Positions 8,878 to 17,985 of a DNA stretch of 64,000 bases are shown here, piece by piece. The notes under the pieces are model-generated. The model was given only the letters and a program-made list of their open reading frames with translations, was not told where the DNA came from and did not search any database. Positions within the stretch are counted from its first letter, which is position 1, and every line of letters starts with the position of its first letter. The translations under genes and the position numbers were made by a program. Source of the stretch: Shinella fusca (GTDB lineage: Bacteria > Pseudomonadota > Alphaproteobacteria > Rhizobiales > Rhizobiaceae); NCBI RefSeq assembly GCF_014203155.1, contig NZ_JACHIK010000006.1, positions 124,001 to 188,000 on the forward strand, read 5' to 3'.

Positions 8878-9864
8878 GTGGCACGGCTTCGGCGCGATAC
8901 GCACACGGCCTATTCGGAATCGGCGGCGCTCCGGCTCCGGGCGGCCTGGCTCTATTACAATCAGGGCCTCACCCAGAAGGATGTGGCGGAGAGGATCGGC
9001 GTCAGCCGCACCACCGTCATCCGCATGCTCGACGAGGCGCTGAAACGCTCCGAGGTGCAGATCTGGATCAACGAGGGCATCGGCGATTGCGTCGAGCTCG
9101 CCGGCCGGCTGGAAAAGGCCTACGGTCTCGACGAGGCCGTGGTGGTGCCGGCGGGCGACACTGCGGAGGCGACGGCAAAGAGCGTCGGCCTGGCGCTCGG
9201 CCAGTTCCTCACCGAGGCGATCCCGGACGATTGCACGGTGGGGGTGGGCTGGGGCCGCACGCTCACGGCCTCGCTCGCCAGTTTTCGTCCCGCGCGGCGC
9301 GAGCGCGTGAAGGTCGTCTCGCTGCTCGGCGGCGTCGTGGAGGCGCACAACATCAACCCCATCGAATATACTTGGCGGCTGGCGAGCCAGCTCGGCGCGG
9401 AATGCTACCTGTTCCTCGCCCCGCTGCTGGTCGATTCGAAGGAGACCAAGCGCAGCCTCATCGAGAAATGCGGGCTGAAGACCCTGTTCGAGATCGCGGA
9501 GAGCATGGATATCGCGGTCGTCAGCTGCGGCGATATCGGGCCTGACGCCAGCTCCCTGTCGCGCGATTTCATCGCCCGGCACGAGCTGGAGGAGCTGATC
9601 GCGGCGGGCTGCGTGTGCGATACGATGTGCAATTTCCTCGATGCCGAGGGCCACACCATCGACCACCCGATCCGCCACCGCGTCATGTCCATCGATCTCG
9701 ATACGGTGAAGAAGGCGCGCCATATCGTGCTCGTCTCGGGCGGGGCGCACCGTGCCCCGGCGATCCGCGCCACGATCCGCCGCGTCGGCTGCAACACGCT
9801 GATCACCGACGAGGGCGCGGCGCAGGCGATGCTGCGGCTTGCGGAGATTTCTTCGGCTGCATGA
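8878..9864 (+). CDS. SorC/DeoR-type sugar-responsive transcriptional regulator
   Basis: I place the start at GTG 8878, right behind a strong ribosome site (GGGAGG, 8869-8874), giving 328 residues; an in-frame GTG at 8848 is less likely. The N-terminus has a helix-turn-helix (YYNQGLTQKDVAERIGVSRT, about residues 27-46). The rest is a SorC sugar-binding domain with GVGWGRTL, VVSLLGG and INPIEYTWRLA. Such proteins bind phosphorylated sugars and repress or activate carbohydrate operons. It is divergent from tal. It is a paralogue in type of EryD at the other end of the window. Effector unknown. Confidence 0.88.
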   Translation: MARLRRDTHTAYSESAALRLRAAWLYYNQGLTQKDVAERIGVSRTTVIRMLDEALKRSEVQIWINEGIGDCVELAGRLEKAYGLDEAVVVPAGDTAEATAKSVGLALGQFLTEAIPDDCTVGVGWGRTLTASLASFRPARRERVKVVSLLGGVVEAHNINPIEYTWRLASQLGAECYLFLAPLLVDSKETKRSLIEKCGLKTLFEIAESMDIAVVSCGDIGPDASSLSRDFIARHELEELIAAGCVCDTMCNFLDAEGHTIDHPIRHRVMSIDLDTVKKARHIVLVSGGAHRAPAIRATIRRVGCNTLITDEGAAQAMLRLAEISSAA

Positions 9865-9867
9865 AGC

Positions 9868-10089
9868 CTAAAGAAGATCGAGGCGTACGGCGCGGGAGAT
9901 CGCGCCCGTCATATTGCGCGCGCCGAGCTTGTCGATGGCGCTGCGCAGCGCCTCGGCGACCCGGGGCATCGCGATATCCGTCTCCAGCACGATATCGGCC
10001 GGCGTCCGGCCGTTGGCGGCGAGTGCTAGGCACCGCCGTTCGATTTCGCTGAGTTCCGGCACCGGGGAAAGATCATCTTTCGAGGACAT
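9868..10089 (-). CDS. Small helix-turn-helix protein, LuxR-C-terminal-like
   Basis: The 73-residue protein is essentially one GerE/LuxR-type DNA-binding fold: LSEIERRCLALAANGRTPAD then a second helix pair ending in IDKLGARNMTGAISRAVRLDLL. There is no sensor domain. It might act as a stand-alone DNA-binding regulator or as a dominant partner of a larger LuxR protein. It converges with the SorC-type gene, separated by only 3 nt. Target genes cannot be predicted. Start ATG at 10087-10089. Confidence 0.7.
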   Translation of the reverse strand: MSSKDDLSPVPELSEIERRCLALAANGRTPADIVLETDIAMPRVAEALRSAIDKLGARNMTGAISRAVRLDLL

Positions 10090-10274
10090 GCGCCCGACTT
10101 AAAGGCTGAGCCGGACAGCGCAAGGACAAGCGCCCCCGATGCTTAACGGCGGGCCTCGGCTTTTCTTCCTCATGTCCCGTTTCGAAACAGGCCGATGCGC
10201 GTCGCAGGGAAACGGGGATTTGCCTTCCGCCGCTGCTAGCTGGTAAGCGGAGCGCAACAGGGCGGGAGAGATCC

Positions 10275-10859
10275 GTGACGAAGAGGGAAGAGAAGGCGGC
10301 GATCCGCAACGAGCGGCTGGCGCTGCGCGATGCGATGACGGCGGAAGCGCGCATCGAGGGCAGCCTTGCCATGGTCGATCACGCCGGCGACCGGCTCGAT
10401 TTTACGCCCGGCACGGTGATTTCCGGTTTCTGGCCGATCCGCTCGGAGGCGGACATCCGCCCGCTGATGGCGCATCTGCGCACGCGCGGGGCGCGGCTCT
10501 GCCTTCCCGTCGTGCTCGACCGCGAGACCATCGTCTTCCGTGAGCTCGTTCCCGGCGCGCCGGTGATCAAGACCGGCTTCGGCACGACCGGGCCGGGGCC
10601 GGAGGCCGCCGTGCTCGACCCGGAAATCCTGCTCGTGCCGCTTTCGGCCTTCGACCGGGCGGGCCACCGCATCGGCTACGGCGCCGGCCACTACGACCGC
10701 GCCATCGACCGCCTCAAGGCGAAAGGCGGTGCGCCGAAACTCATCGGCATTGCGTTCGACTGCCAGGAAGTGGCATCAGTACCGGCGGAACCGCACGACG
10801 TCGCGCTGGACGCGATCCTCACCGAGAGCGGCTTCCGCATGTTCCAACAGGTTTCGTAA
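10275..10859 (+). CDS. fau: 5-formyltetrahydrofolate cyclo-ligase
   Basis: The 194-residue protein has the family signature near the C-terminus: LLVPLSAFDRAGHRIGYGAGHYDR binds ATP and phosphate, and the N-terminal KREEKAAIRNERLALRDAM helix is typical. It converts 5-formyl-THF to 5,10-methenyl-THF using ATP, clearing a dead-end folate. Translation starts at GTG 10275 after GGCGGGAGAG. The next gene begins 9 nt downstream, so they form an operon. In many proteobacteria this gene (ygfA) is preceded by the 6S RNA gene; see the candidate structure upstream. Confidence 0.93.
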   Translation: MTKREEKAAIRNERLALRDAMTAEARIEGSLAMVDHAGDRLDFTPGTVISGFWPIRSEADIRPLMAHLRTRGARLCLPVVLDRETIVFRELVPGAPVIKTGFGTTGPGPEAAVLDPEILLVPLSAFDRAGHRIGYGAGHYDRAIDRLKAKGGAPKLIGIAFDCQEVASVPAEPHDVALDAILTESGFRMFQQVS

Positions 10860-10868
10860 GGCGGGCAG

Positions 10869-11693
10869 ATGCGTTTTCTCTTTCTGGGCGACATGGTGGG
10901 CAAGACCGGGCGGACGGCCGTCTGGGAGCGCCTGCCGGGGCTGATCGGCGACTTCAAGCTGGATTTCGTCGTCGTCAACGGGGAGAACGCGGCCGGCGGC
11001 TTCGGCATCACGGAAGACATCTTCCTGGAGACGATCAATGCCGGCGCCGACGTGGTGACGACCGGCAACCACGTCTGGGACCAGAAGGAGGCGGTAACCT
11101 TCGCAAGCCGTCACGACCAGTTCCTGCGCCCCGCCAACTATCCCGCCGGAACGCCCGGCCGCGGCGCCAATCTCTTCGTCGCCCGCAACGGCGCGCGCGT
11201 CCTCGTCTCCAACATCATGGGCCGGGTGTTCATGCATCCCGAGCTCGACGACCCCTTCACGGCGGGCGAGGCGATCCTCGCCTCCTGCCCGCTCGGCGAG
11301 CAGGCCGATGCCGTGATCTTCGACTTCCACGCCGAGGCGACGAGCGAGAAGCAGTGCTTCGGCCATTTCGTCGACGGGCGCGCCAGCGTCGTCGTCGGCA
11401 CGCACACCCATGTGCCGACCGCCGACTGCCAGATATTGAACGGCGGCACGGCCTACATGTCGGATGCCGGCATGTGCGGCGACTACGATTCCTCCCTCGG
11501 CATGGAGAAGGAGGAGCCGCTCAACCGCTTCATCTCGAAGATGCCGAAGGGCCGTTTCGAGGCGGCCTCGGGGCCGGCGACGATCTGCGGCATGGCGGTC
11601 GAGATTTCCGACCGTACGGGCCTTGCGGAGAAGGTCGCGCCGCTCCGCCTCGGCCCGCGCCTTGCCGAGACGGTGCCGGATTTCTGGCGCTGA
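10869..11693 (+). CDS. YmdB-family metallophosphoesterase (TIGR00282)
   Basis: The 274-residue protein begins MRFLFLGDMVGKTGR and has VVNGENAAGGFGIT, DVVTTGNHVWDQKE, IFDFHAEATSEK and VVGTHTHVPTAD, the full set of metal-binding Asp, Glu, Asn and His motifs of the YmdB family. Bacillus YmdB hydrolyses 2',3'-cyclic nucleotides and affects RNA turnover and cell fate decisions. It lies in an operon directly behind the 5-formyl-THF cyclo-ligase. Biochemical activity is likely; the physiological role here is unknown. Confidence 0.92.
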   Translation: MRFLFLGDMVGKTGRTAVWERLPGLIGDFKLDFVVVNGENAAGGFGITEDIFLETINAGADVVTTGNHVWDQKEAVTFASRHDQFLRPANYPAGTPGRGANLFVARNGARVLVSNIMGRVFMHPELDDPFTAGEAILASCPLGEQADAVIFDFHAEATSEKQCFGHFVDGRASVVVGTHTHVPTADCQILNGGTAYMSDAGMCGDYDSSLGMEKEEPLNRFISKMPKGRFEAASGPATICGMAVEISDRTGLAEKVAPLRLGPRLAETVPDFWR

Positions 11694-11702
11694 GCCAGGC
11701 CG

Positions 11703-12236
11703 TCAGACCATGTGGCGCAGCCGGTCTGCGGGGCCGCCGGTGAAGTCGACATGCGTCTTCACGCCGACATCCGGCTCCTCGTCCGGGTTGAGGTTGGCCT
11801 TGGCGATCTCCCAGCCGAATTTCAGCGTGCTGCCGGTGGAGGCCCAGATCTCCGCGTCCTCCATCTCGAGCGCCAGCAGGGTGAGCTTCGGGTCGTCCTT
11901 GCCGTCGAACCAGGCCTCGATCACCGAGTTCCAGTATTCGTCGATCTTGACGGGGTCGCGGCGCAGGAGGATGCGGCCGGAAATGCAGGCGTGATAGTCG
12001 TGGTCCTTGCCGACCACGCAGAAATGAGCGCGCGCGCCGGGAGCGATCGCCTCGGCGATCTCCGTGTCGGTCTTGGTGAAGAACCAGATCGTGCCCGTCT
12101 GGCGGTCGAGCTGCGGAGCCATCGGCTGCATGTGCATAGAACTGCCTTCGAGGCCGAGCATGCCGGCATGGATGCGGTCGATCTCGTCGAAAAGCTGCTC
12201 TTTGGGGTTTTCACGGGCCTTGGTAAGGTCGGACAT
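11703..12236 (-). CDS. Pyridoxamine-5'-phosphate-oxidase-like general stress protein
   Basis: The 177-residue protein has the split-barrel flavin-binding fold of the general stress protein 26 type: GTIWFFTKTDTEIAEAI, then ARAHFCVV and HACISGRI. Such proteins bind FMN or related cofactors and are often stress induced, but few have a defined reaction. The start ATG (12234-12236) has a ribosome site GAAAGGAAC upstream on the minus strand. A longer open frame reaching past 13000 is not coding. It converges with the YmdB-type gene, separated by 9 nt. Confidence 0.85.
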   Translation of the reverse strand: MSDLTKARENPKEQLFDEIDRIHAGMLGLEGSSMHMQPMAPQLDRQTGTIWFFTKTDTEIAEAIAPGARAHFCVVGKDHDYHACISGRILLRRDPVKIDEYWNSVIEAWFDGKDDPKLTLLALEMEDAEIWASTGSTLKFGWEIAKANLNPDEEPDVGVKTHVDFTGGPADRLRHMV

Positions 12237-12368
12237 GGCTGTTCCTTTCGAGCGTTGCGGTCGATGAAAGGGAACGGAGGGCGAGTGGCAAGGTTCCACC
12301 TTCGGGCGTGGCGCTTGCCGGAGCGGCCGGCCCTGCCTATTCTTCGCCCTTTCAAGCCGGAGCCCGCG

Positions 12369-12860
12369 ATGCGTTTCCTGTCCGCCGTCCCCCTGCTGCT
12401 TTTTGCGACCGCCGCCCTTGCGGCCGGGGCGCCGACGCCCGGCGGGCCCGGCGCCGAATCGGGCAAGCCGCGCGGAACGGAAATGCAGCCGGTGGAAAAG
12501 GCGCCGGTTCGCGTGCTCGGCGTTGCCGAAGAATTCGTCATGCCCTCCGGCAATATCGGCTGCATCTACATTCCCGAGGGCGGCACGGCGACCTACCGGC
12601 CGGCCGACGGCGGGCCGGAGCTTTCCTGCGACCGTGTCGAGCCGAAATACCTGCGCGCGACGCTCGGGCGCGCCGGCAAGGCGGTGGTGCGCACCAATGT
12701 CGGCGACCGGGGCTGCTGCGGCGGCGACAAGGTCATCCCCTACGGCGACGTGTGGTCGGCCGGTCCCTTCACCTGTTATTCGGAGCGTACGGGGCTCACC
12801 TGCAAGCGCGACGACGGCCATTCCTTCCTGCTCAGCCGCGCCCGCGTGACGGCGAACTGA
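12369..12860 (+). CDS. Secreted cysteine-rich protein, DUF6636-like
   Basis: The 163-residue protein begins with a signal peptide (MRFLSAVPLLLFATAALAAG). The mature part has MPSGNIGCIYIPEG, SCDRVEP, GDRGCCGGDKVIPYGD, FTCYSERTGLTCKRDDGHSFLLSRA. The spaced cysteines and the phrase GLTC-x-GH-x-F-LSRA resemble DUF6636 domains, which occur in exported proteins of unknown function. Six cysteines in the mature part suggest disulfide bonds in the periplasm. It is divergent from the stress-protein gene. Family assignment is from memory and moderate. Confidence 0.75.
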   Translation: MRFLSAVPLLLFATAALAAGAPTPGGPGAESGKPRGTEMQPVEKAPVRVLGVAEEFVMPSGNIGCIYIPEGGTATYRPADGGPELSCDRVEPKYLRATLGRAGKAVVRTNVGDRGCCGGDKVIPYGDVWSAGPFTCYSERTGLTCKRDDGHSFLLSRARVTAN

Positions 12861-13025
12861 GCTTTCGCCGCTTTGTTTGCCGGACTGCTGGACGCGCGGC
12901 GGCAATGAAATTATAAGGCGGCATTTCGAAAATCGGGGCATGAGACCGGCGCGCCGGCGCGGCGGGTGCCCTGCCACAGTGACCGGCGACCGAAGGATAA
13001 GGGCGCCAAACGAGACAGGGGTGCC

Positions 13026-13772
13026 ATGGCTGGCCATTCACAGTTCAAGAATATCATGCACCGCAAGGGTCGGCAGGATGCCGTGCGGTCGAAAATGTTC
13101 TCCAAGCTCGCCCGTGAAATCACGGTCGCGGCCAAGACGGGCCTGCCCGACCCGTCGATGAACGCCCGCCTGCGCCTGGCGATCCAGAACGCCAAGGCGC
13201 AGTCGATGCCGAAGGACAATATCGAGCGCGCCATCAAGAAGGCCTCCGGCGCCGACAGCGAGAACTACGAGGAAGTCCGCTACGAGGGCTACGGCCCGGG
13301 CGGCGTCGCCGTCATCGTCGAGGCGCTGACCGACAACCGCAACCGCACCGCCTCCTCCGTCCGCTCGACCTTCTCCAAGGCCGGCGGCGCGCTCGGCGAA
13401 ACGGGCTCGGTCTCCTTCTCTTTCGACCGCGTCGGCGAGATCACCTACAAGCTCTCCGTCGGCAGCGCCGACGACGTCATGGAAGCCGCCATCGAGGCCG
13501 GCGCCGAGGACGTGACGAGCGACGAGGACGGCCACACCATCATCTGCGGCTTCGAGGATATCGGCGACGTCTCCAAGGCGCTGGAAGACAAGCTGGGCGA
13601 AGCCGAGACCGTCAAGGCGATCTGGCGGGCGCAGAACACGGTGCCGGTCGACGAGGAAAAGGCCCAGTCGCTGATGAAGCTCATCGACACGCTGGAAGAC
13701 GACGACGACGTGCAGAACGTCTACTCGAACTTCGAAGTGTCGGACGAGGTGATGGCGAAGCTGTCGGCCTGA
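13026..13772 (+). CDS. YebC/PmpR-family regulatory protein
   Basis: The 248-residue protein begins [19 protein letters not shown], the hallmark of the family, and has [42 protein letters not shown] and [18 protein letters not shown]. Members are cytoplasmic three-domain proteins; some act as transcription regulators, and recent work on YebC-type proteins points to easing ribosome stalling at proline-rich stretches. It sits about 1.3 kb from ruvC, a neighbourhood common in bacteria. Start ATG 13026 is the family start; the open frame extends further upstream but is not conserved. Confidence 0.94.
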   Translation: MAGHSQFKNIMHRKGRQDAVRSKMFSKLAREITVAAKTGLPDPSMNARLRLAIQNAKAQSMPKDNIERAIKKASGADSENYEEVRYEGYGPGGVAVIVEALTDNRNRTASSVRSTFSKAGGALGETGSVSFSFDRVGEITYKLSVGSADDVMEAAIEAGAEDVTSDEDGHTIICGFEDIGDVSKALEDKLGEAETVKAIWRAQNTVPVDEEKAQSLMKLIDTLEDDDDVQNVYSNFEVSDEVMAKLSA

Positions 13773-13792
13773 TCGAGCCACCAGTCTCTCCT

Positions 13793-13835
13793 TCCGTCAT
13801 CCTCGGGCCAAGCCCGACCATGACGAAAAGGGCGA
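13793..13835. repeat. Partial copy of the dispersed CCTCGGG/CCCGACC palindrome family
   Basis: The stretch CGTCATCCTCGGGCCAAGCC followed by CGACCATGACG fuses the left half of one palindrome with the right half of the other palindrome of the repeat unit seen intact at 27871-28441 and 46478-46553. It looks like a deletion derivative of the pair. Confidence 0.6.
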
Positions 13836-13847
13836 CGCTGAAATAGC

Positions 13848-13885
13848 AAAAGGCCGATGCTACCAAGGCGCCGGCCTTCTTCTTT
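13848..13885 (+). terminator. Probable terminator after the YebC-family gene
   Basis: AAGGCCG (13850-13856) pairs with CGGCCTT (13872-13878), with a 15-nt loop, followed by CTTCTTTA. The loop is large, so strength is uncertain. The 3' flank touches the stop codon of the convergent LLM gene. Confidence 0.55.
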
Positions 13886-14885
13886 ATGCCGCCTCAGCCA
13901 GCTCCCGCTGCGCCCCGGCAAACAGCCGCACCGATTTCAGCCGCGCCTCCATGTCGTAGACCGGCATCGACACGATCAGCTCGTCCGCCTTCGTCAGCGC
14001 CAGGAAATCGGCGATGCGGCGCCTGATCGTCTGCGGCCCGCCCACCACGGCATATTGCAGCGTGTGCTCGACCATGATGCGCTCCTGCTCGTTCCAGAAG
14101 GCATCCATATCGTCGACCGGCGGCGGGAAGGCGCCCGGCGTGCCGCGGCGCAGGCGCACGAAGGATTGCTGCATGGAGGTGAAGAGATGGTTCGCCTCGC
14201 CGTCCGTATCGGCCGCCGCACCCATCACGCCGACCATGACATGGGGCCTGTCGAGATATTGCGAGGGCTCGAAGCGCTCGCGGTAGATCTCCAGCGCGCT
14301 CAGCAGCATGTCCGGCGCGAAATGCGAGGCGAAGGCGAAGGGCAGGCCCAGCATGCCGGCCAGATGCGCCGAATAGTGGCTGGAGCCGAGCAGCCAGACC
14401 GGCACGTTGCTGCCTGCGCCCGGAATGGCGATGACCTTCTGGTCGGGGCCCGCCGGCCCGAGGAGCTGCATCAGTTCCACCACGTCCTGCGGGAAGGCGT
14501 TCGCCGCGCTGTCGAGGTTGCGGCGCAGCGCCTGCGCCGTGCGCATGTCCGTGCCCGGCGCGCGGCCGAGGCCGAGGTCGATGCGGTCCGGAAAGAGCGC
14601 GGCGAGCGTGCCGAACTGCTCGGCGATGACGAGCGGCGAATGGTTCGGCAGCATGATGCCGCCGGAGCCGACGCGGATCGTCTTCGTGCCCGCGGCGACA
14701 TGCTGGATGACGAGGGAGGTGGCGGCGCTGGCGATGCCGCGCATGCCGTGATGCTCGGCGAGCCAGAAGCGTTTGTAGCCCTCTGCCTCCGCCTCCTGCG
14801 CGAGGCGGCGGGAATTTTCGAGCGACTGGGCGACGGTGCCGCCTTCGGTGACCGGGGACAGGTCGAGGATCGAGAAGGGCACCAT
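13884..14885 (-). CDS. LLM-class flavin-dependent oxidoreductase
   Basis: The 333-residue protein has the luciferase-like monooxygenase barrel: [15 protein letters not shown] at the start, [45 protein letters not shown] and [10 protein letters not shown]. This subgroup (MsnO8/YhbW-like) uses FMNH2 to oxidise or reduce unknown small substrates. It is a single gene on the minus strand. The substrate cannot be deduced. Start ATG 14883-14885. Confidence 0.9.
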   Translation of the reverse strand: MVPFSILDLSPVTEGGTVAQSLENSRRLAQEAEAEGYKRFWLAEHHGMRGIASAATSLVIQHVAAGTKTIRVGSGGIMLPNHSPLVIAEQFGTLAALFPDRIDLGLGRAPGTDMRTAQALRRNLDSAANAFPQDVVELMQLLGPAGPDQKVIAIPGAGSNVPVWLLGSSHYSAHLAGMLGLPFAFASHFAPDMLLSALEIYRERFEPSQYLDRPHVMVGVMGAAADTDGEANHLFTSMQQSFVRLRRGTPGAFPPPVDDMDAFWNEQERIMVEHTLQYAVVGGPQTIRRRIADFLALTKADELIVSMPVYDMEARLKSVRLFAGAQRELAEAA

Positions 14886-15045
14886 GGCGCGGCCTCTTTG
14901 CTAAGGAAATTTGATTGCCCTCCCATGTAGGTTCAGTTTCTTGAAATCCAAGCGAAGATGGTCCGCTTTCCGCAAACCGCTCCTTTGTTTTTGTTTTGTT
15001 CACATTTGACTGGCAGGGTCCGGCCAACGGGACTAGGGTTTTTGC

Positions 15046-15558
15046 ATGCAGGAAACGATTCGCATCATCGGCATCGATCCGGGGCTTCGCCGCACCGGCT
15101 GGGGCATCATCGAGACGCTCGGCAATTCGCTGCGCTTCGTCGCCTCCGGCACGGTGACCTCCGACGGCGAGATGGATCTTGCCTCGCGCCTCTGCCAGCT
15201 CCACGACGGCCTTGCCGAGGTGGTGCACGGCTACAAGCCGGACGAGGCGGCGGTGGAGCAGACCTTCGTCAACAAGGACGCGACGGCGACGCTGAAGCTC
15301 GGCCAGGCGCGCGGCATCGCCATGCTGGTGCCGGCCCGCGCGGGCCTGCGCGTCGCCGAATATGCGCCAAACGCCGTCAAGAAGGCCGTCATCGGCGTTG
15401 GCCACGGCGAGAAGCAGCAGATCCACATGATGCTGAAGGTGCTGATGCCCAAGGCGACCTTCGTCGGCAACGACGCCGCCGACGCGCTCGCCATCGCCAT
15501 CTGCCACGCCCACAACCGCCAGGGCCTTTCCGGCCGCCTCGCCAAGCTCGCCGGCTGA
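15046..15558 (+). CDS. ruvC: Crossover junction endodeoxyribonuclease RuvC
   Basis: The 170-residue protein begins with [15 protein letters not shown], which carries the first catalytic aspartate, followed by [23 protein letters not shown] and a C-terminal [16 protein letters not shown] with the remaining acidic residues. It resolves Holliday junctions as a dimer together with RuvAB. The gene heads the ruv region, but ruvA does not follow directly: a toxin-antitoxin pair sits between them. Confidence 0.97.
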   Translation: MQETIRIIGIDPGLRRTGWGIIETLGNSLRFVASGTVTSDGEMDLASRLCQLHDGLAEVVHGYKPDEAAVEQTFVNKDATATLKLGQARGIAMLVPARAGLRVAEYAPNAVKKAVIGVGHGEKQQIHMMLKVLMPKATFVGNDAADALAIAICHAHNRQGLSGRLAKLAG

Positions 15559-15565
15559 TTTGTTC

Positions 15566-15612
15566 TTGACTTGTTCCTGTTGTGCCGGTAAGTAATACTG
15601 TAGAGGTATTAC
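15566..15612 (+). promoter_or_regulatory. Promoter and autoregulatory operator of the toxin-antitoxin pair
   Basis: TTGACT (15566-15571) could serve as -35, with TAAGTA (15589-15594) as -10 at 17-nt spacing. The inverted repeat GTAATAC (15592-15598) and GTATTAC (15606-15612) has a 7-nt centre, ends 1 nt before the antitoxin ATG and overlaps the -10. That layout fits autorepression by an AbrB-type antitoxin, though binding is inferred. Confidence 0.6.
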
Positions 15613-15613
15613 C

Positions 15614-15874
15614 ATGCGCGTGACGGAAAAAGGCCAGGTGACGATCCCGAAGGATATCCGCGAGCGGCTTGCCATCAAGCCGGGCTCGGAGGTCGACTTC
15701 GTCGTGTCGGAGGACGGCGTGATGCTGGTCAAGGCCGGTGACGGTAAGTCCGACTTCAAGGATTTCGAGGATTGGGCGGCGAGCGTCCAGGGGACTTGGG
15801 ACCTCGATGGCATGACGCCCGACGAATATTTCGAATGGCTGCGGGGGCCGCGTGATGACCTCGACCCTCGTTGA
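15614..15874 (+). CDS. AbrB/MazE/SpoVT-type antitoxin
   Basis: The 86-residue protein has an N-terminal swapped-hairpin domain (MRVTEKGQVTIPKDIRERLA, then IKPGSEVDFVVSEDGVMLVKA, about residues 1-42) that binds DNA as a dimer. The acidic C-terminal half (DFEDWAASVQGTWDLDGMTPDEYFEWLRG) would wrap and neutralise the toxin. The stop lies 20 nt inside the following PIN-domain gene, typical of coupled toxin-antitoxin pairs. The perfect inverted repeat just upstream is its likely operator. It lies between ruvC and ruvA. Confidence 0.88.
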   Translation: MRVTEKGQVTIPKDIRERLAIKPGSEVDFVVSEDGVMLVKAGDGKSDFKDFEDWAASVQGTWDLDGMTPDEYFEWLRGPRDDLDPR

Positions 15875-16271
15875 CACGAATGTCCTGATCGACATTCTCG
15901 GTCCGGACCGGCCCCAGCGCGTCTGGTCGCTTGCCGCACTGAAGCGCTGTGCGGAAGAAGGCGAACTCGTTCTTCATTCCGTCGTCTGGTCGGAGCTGGC
16001 GACCTCGCCGCTCAGCGAGCTGGAGCTGAACCTTGCCTTCGGCTGGCTGCGCATGCGGCGCGAACCGATGTCCTACGAGGCGGCATTTTCGGCAGGCAAG
16101 GCGCATTATGCCTATCGCCGGGCGGGCGGGCTTCGCGAGCGCACGCTTCCCGATTTCCTTGTCGGTGCCCATGCGGCCGCCCGGTCCCATCGCCTGCTCA
16201 CCCGCGATGCCGCCCGCTACCGCACCTATTTCCCCGCGCTCGACATCATCTCTCCCGAAACCCATCCCTGA
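15855..16271 (+). CDS. PIN-domain ribonuclease toxin (VapC-like)
   Basis: The 138-residue protein has the acidic active-site residues of PIN domains: [11 protein letters not shown] near the N-terminus, the glutamate in [19 protein letters not shown] and the final [14 protein letters not shown]. VapC toxins cleave tRNA or rRNA. I prefer ATG 15855 over GTG 15852. The gene overlaps the antitoxin gene by 20 nt and ends 11 nt before ruvA, so read-through probably drives ruvAB. All catalytic positions look intact, so the module may be active. Confidence 0.88.
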   Translation: MTSTLVDTNVLIDILGPDRPQRVWSLAALKRCAEEGELVLHSVVWSELATSPLSELELNLAFGWLRMRREPMSYEAAFSAGKAHYAYRRAGGLRERTLPDFLVGAHAAARSHRLLTRDAARYRTYFPALDIISPETHP

Positions 16272-16282
16272 CGGATCCTCCC

Positions 16283-16900
16283 ATGATCGGCAAACTCAAA
16301 GGCGTAATCGACGAGATCGGCGAGGATCATGTGGTCCTCGACGTGCACGGGGTCGGCTATGTCGCCCATTGCTCGGCGCGCACGCTCGGCAGGCTCGGCT
16401 CGGCCGGCGAGGCGGCGGTGCTGTTCATCGAGACCTATGTGCGGGAGGATCAGTTCCGCCTGTTCGGCTTCCTGACGGCGCTGGAGCGCGAATGGTTCCG
16501 CCTTTTGCAGAGCGTGCAGGGCGTCGGCTCCAAGGTGGCGCTCGCCGTCCTTTCCACGCTGACGCCGGGGGAGCTTGCCAACGCCATCGCGCTTCAGGAC
16601 AAGACGGCCGTGTCGCGCGCGCCGGGCGTCGGGCCGAAGGTGGCGGTGCGCATCATCACGGAGCTGCGCAACAAGGCGCCGGCCTTCGCGGGCGAGGCGG
16701 GGGCGTCCATCGGGCTCAAGCAGGAGATCGGCGAAGGGGTCGCTTCCGCCCCGGTTACCGACGCCGTCTCGGCGCTCACCAATCTCGGCTATTCGCGCGA
16801 CCAGGCGGCCAACGCCGTCGCGGCGGCGCTCAAGAACGGCGGGGAGGGGGCCGACAGCGCCAAGCTCATCCGTCTCGGCCTCAAGGAATTGTCGCGGTGA
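16283..16900 (+). CDS. ruvA: Holliday junction branch migration protein RuvA
   Basis: The 205-residue protein begins [26 protein letters not shown] (OB fold). It has the two helix-hairpin-helix motifs [18 protein letters not shown] and [19 protein letters not shown], and a C-terminal domain III ([20 protein letters not shown]) that contacts RuvB. RuvA tetramers hold the four-way junction. The gene follows the toxin gene by 11 nt and precedes ruvB by 40 nt. Confidence 0.97.
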   Translation: MIGKLKGVIDEIGEDHVVLDVHGVGYVAHCSARTLGRLGSAGEAAVLFIETYVREDQFRLFGFLTALEREWFRLLQSVQGVGSKVALAVLSTLTPGELANAIALQDKTAVSRAPGVGPKVAVRIITELRNKAPAFAGEAGASIGLKQEIGEGVASAPVTDAVSALTNLGYSRDQAANAVAAALKNGGEGADSAKLIRLGLKELSR

Positions 16901-16940
16901 TGCGGTTGCCTTCCTCCGTCGACAATGGGATTAGGGCTCA

Positions 16941-17981
16941 ATGAGCGACGAGACCAGACTGCTTTCGCCCGACAAGCGCGGCGAGGACATCGATACGGCC
17001 CTCAGGCCCCAGACGCTGGACGATTTCACCGGCCAGGCGGAGGCGCGGGCGAACCTGAAGATATTCATCGAGGCGGCGAAGAACCGCGGCGAGGCGCTCG
17101 ACCATGTCCTCTTCGTCGGCCCGCCCGGCCTCGGCAAGACGACGCTGGCGCAGATCATGGCCAAGGAGCTCGGCGTCAACTTCCGCTCGACCTCCGGCCC
17201 GGTCATCGCCAAGGCCGGCGACCTTGCGGCGCTGCTCACCAATCTGGAAGAGCGCGACGTGCTCTTCATCGACGAGATCCACCGCCTCAACCCGGCCGTC
17301 GAGGAAATCCTCTATCCGGCCATGGAGGATTTCCAGCTCGACCTCATCATCGGCGAAGGCCCGGCCGCGCGCTCGGTGAAGATCGACCTGTCGAAATTCA
17401 CGCTCGTTGCCGCCACCACGCGCCTCGGCCTATTGACGACGCCGCTGCGCGACCGCTTCGGCATTCCGGTGCGGCTTAATTTCTACACCGTCGAGGAACT
17501 GGAATCGATCGTGCGCCGCGGTGCGCGGCTGATGGGCCTCGGCATGACGGACGAGGGCGCGCGCGAGATCGCGCGGCGGGCGCGCGGCACGCCGCGCATC
17601 GCCGGCCGCCTGCTGCGCCGTGTGCGCGATTTCGCGGAAGTGGCGAGGGCCGAGGCCGTGACGCAAAAGATCGCCGACGAGGCGCTGACGCGGCTCCTCG
17701 TCGACAATATGGGCCTCGACCAGCTCGACCGGCGCTACCTTTCGATGATCGCGCACAATTTCGGCGGCGGGCCGGTCGGCATCGAGACCATCGCGGCCGG
17801 TCTTTCCGAGCCGCGAGACGCCATCGAGGACATCATCGAGCCCTACATGATCCAGCAGGGCTTCATCCAGCGAACGCCGCGCGGGCGCGTGCTGACGGCC
17901 AATGCCTGGAAGCATCTCGGCCTCACGCCGCCGAAGGATATCGAGGCGACGCAGTTCCGGCTGGGGCTGGAGGACGAGTGA
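16941..17981 (+). CDS. ruvB: Holliday junction branch migration helicase RuvB
   Basis: The 346-residue protein has the AAA+ core: Walker [12 protein letters not shown] (about residues 60-70), Walker [11 protein letters not shown], sensor 1 [20 protein letters not shown], arginine-finger region, and a C-terminal winged helix ([20 protein letters not shown]). Hexamers pump DNA through RuvA-bound junctions. The stop is 4 nt before the thioesterase gene, so ruvB and ybgC are cotranscribed. Confidence 0.98.
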   Translation: MSDETRLLSPDKRGEDIDTALRPQTLDDFTGQAEARANLKIFIEAAKNRGEALDHVLFVGPPGLGKTTLAQIMAKELGVNFRSTSGPVIAKAGDLAALLTNLEERDVLFIDEIHRLNPAVEEILYPAMEDFQLDLIIGEGPAARSVKIDLSKFTLVAATTRLGLLTTPLRDRFGIPVRLNFYTVEELESIVRRGARLMGLGMTDEGAREIARRARGTPRIAGRLLRRVRDFAEVARAEAVTQKIADEALTRLLVDNMGLDQLDRRYLSMIAHNFGGGPVGIETIAAGLSEPRDAIEDIIEPYMIQQGFIQRTPRGRVLTANAWKHLGLTPPKDIEATQFRLGLEDE

Positions 17982-17985
17982 GGGC

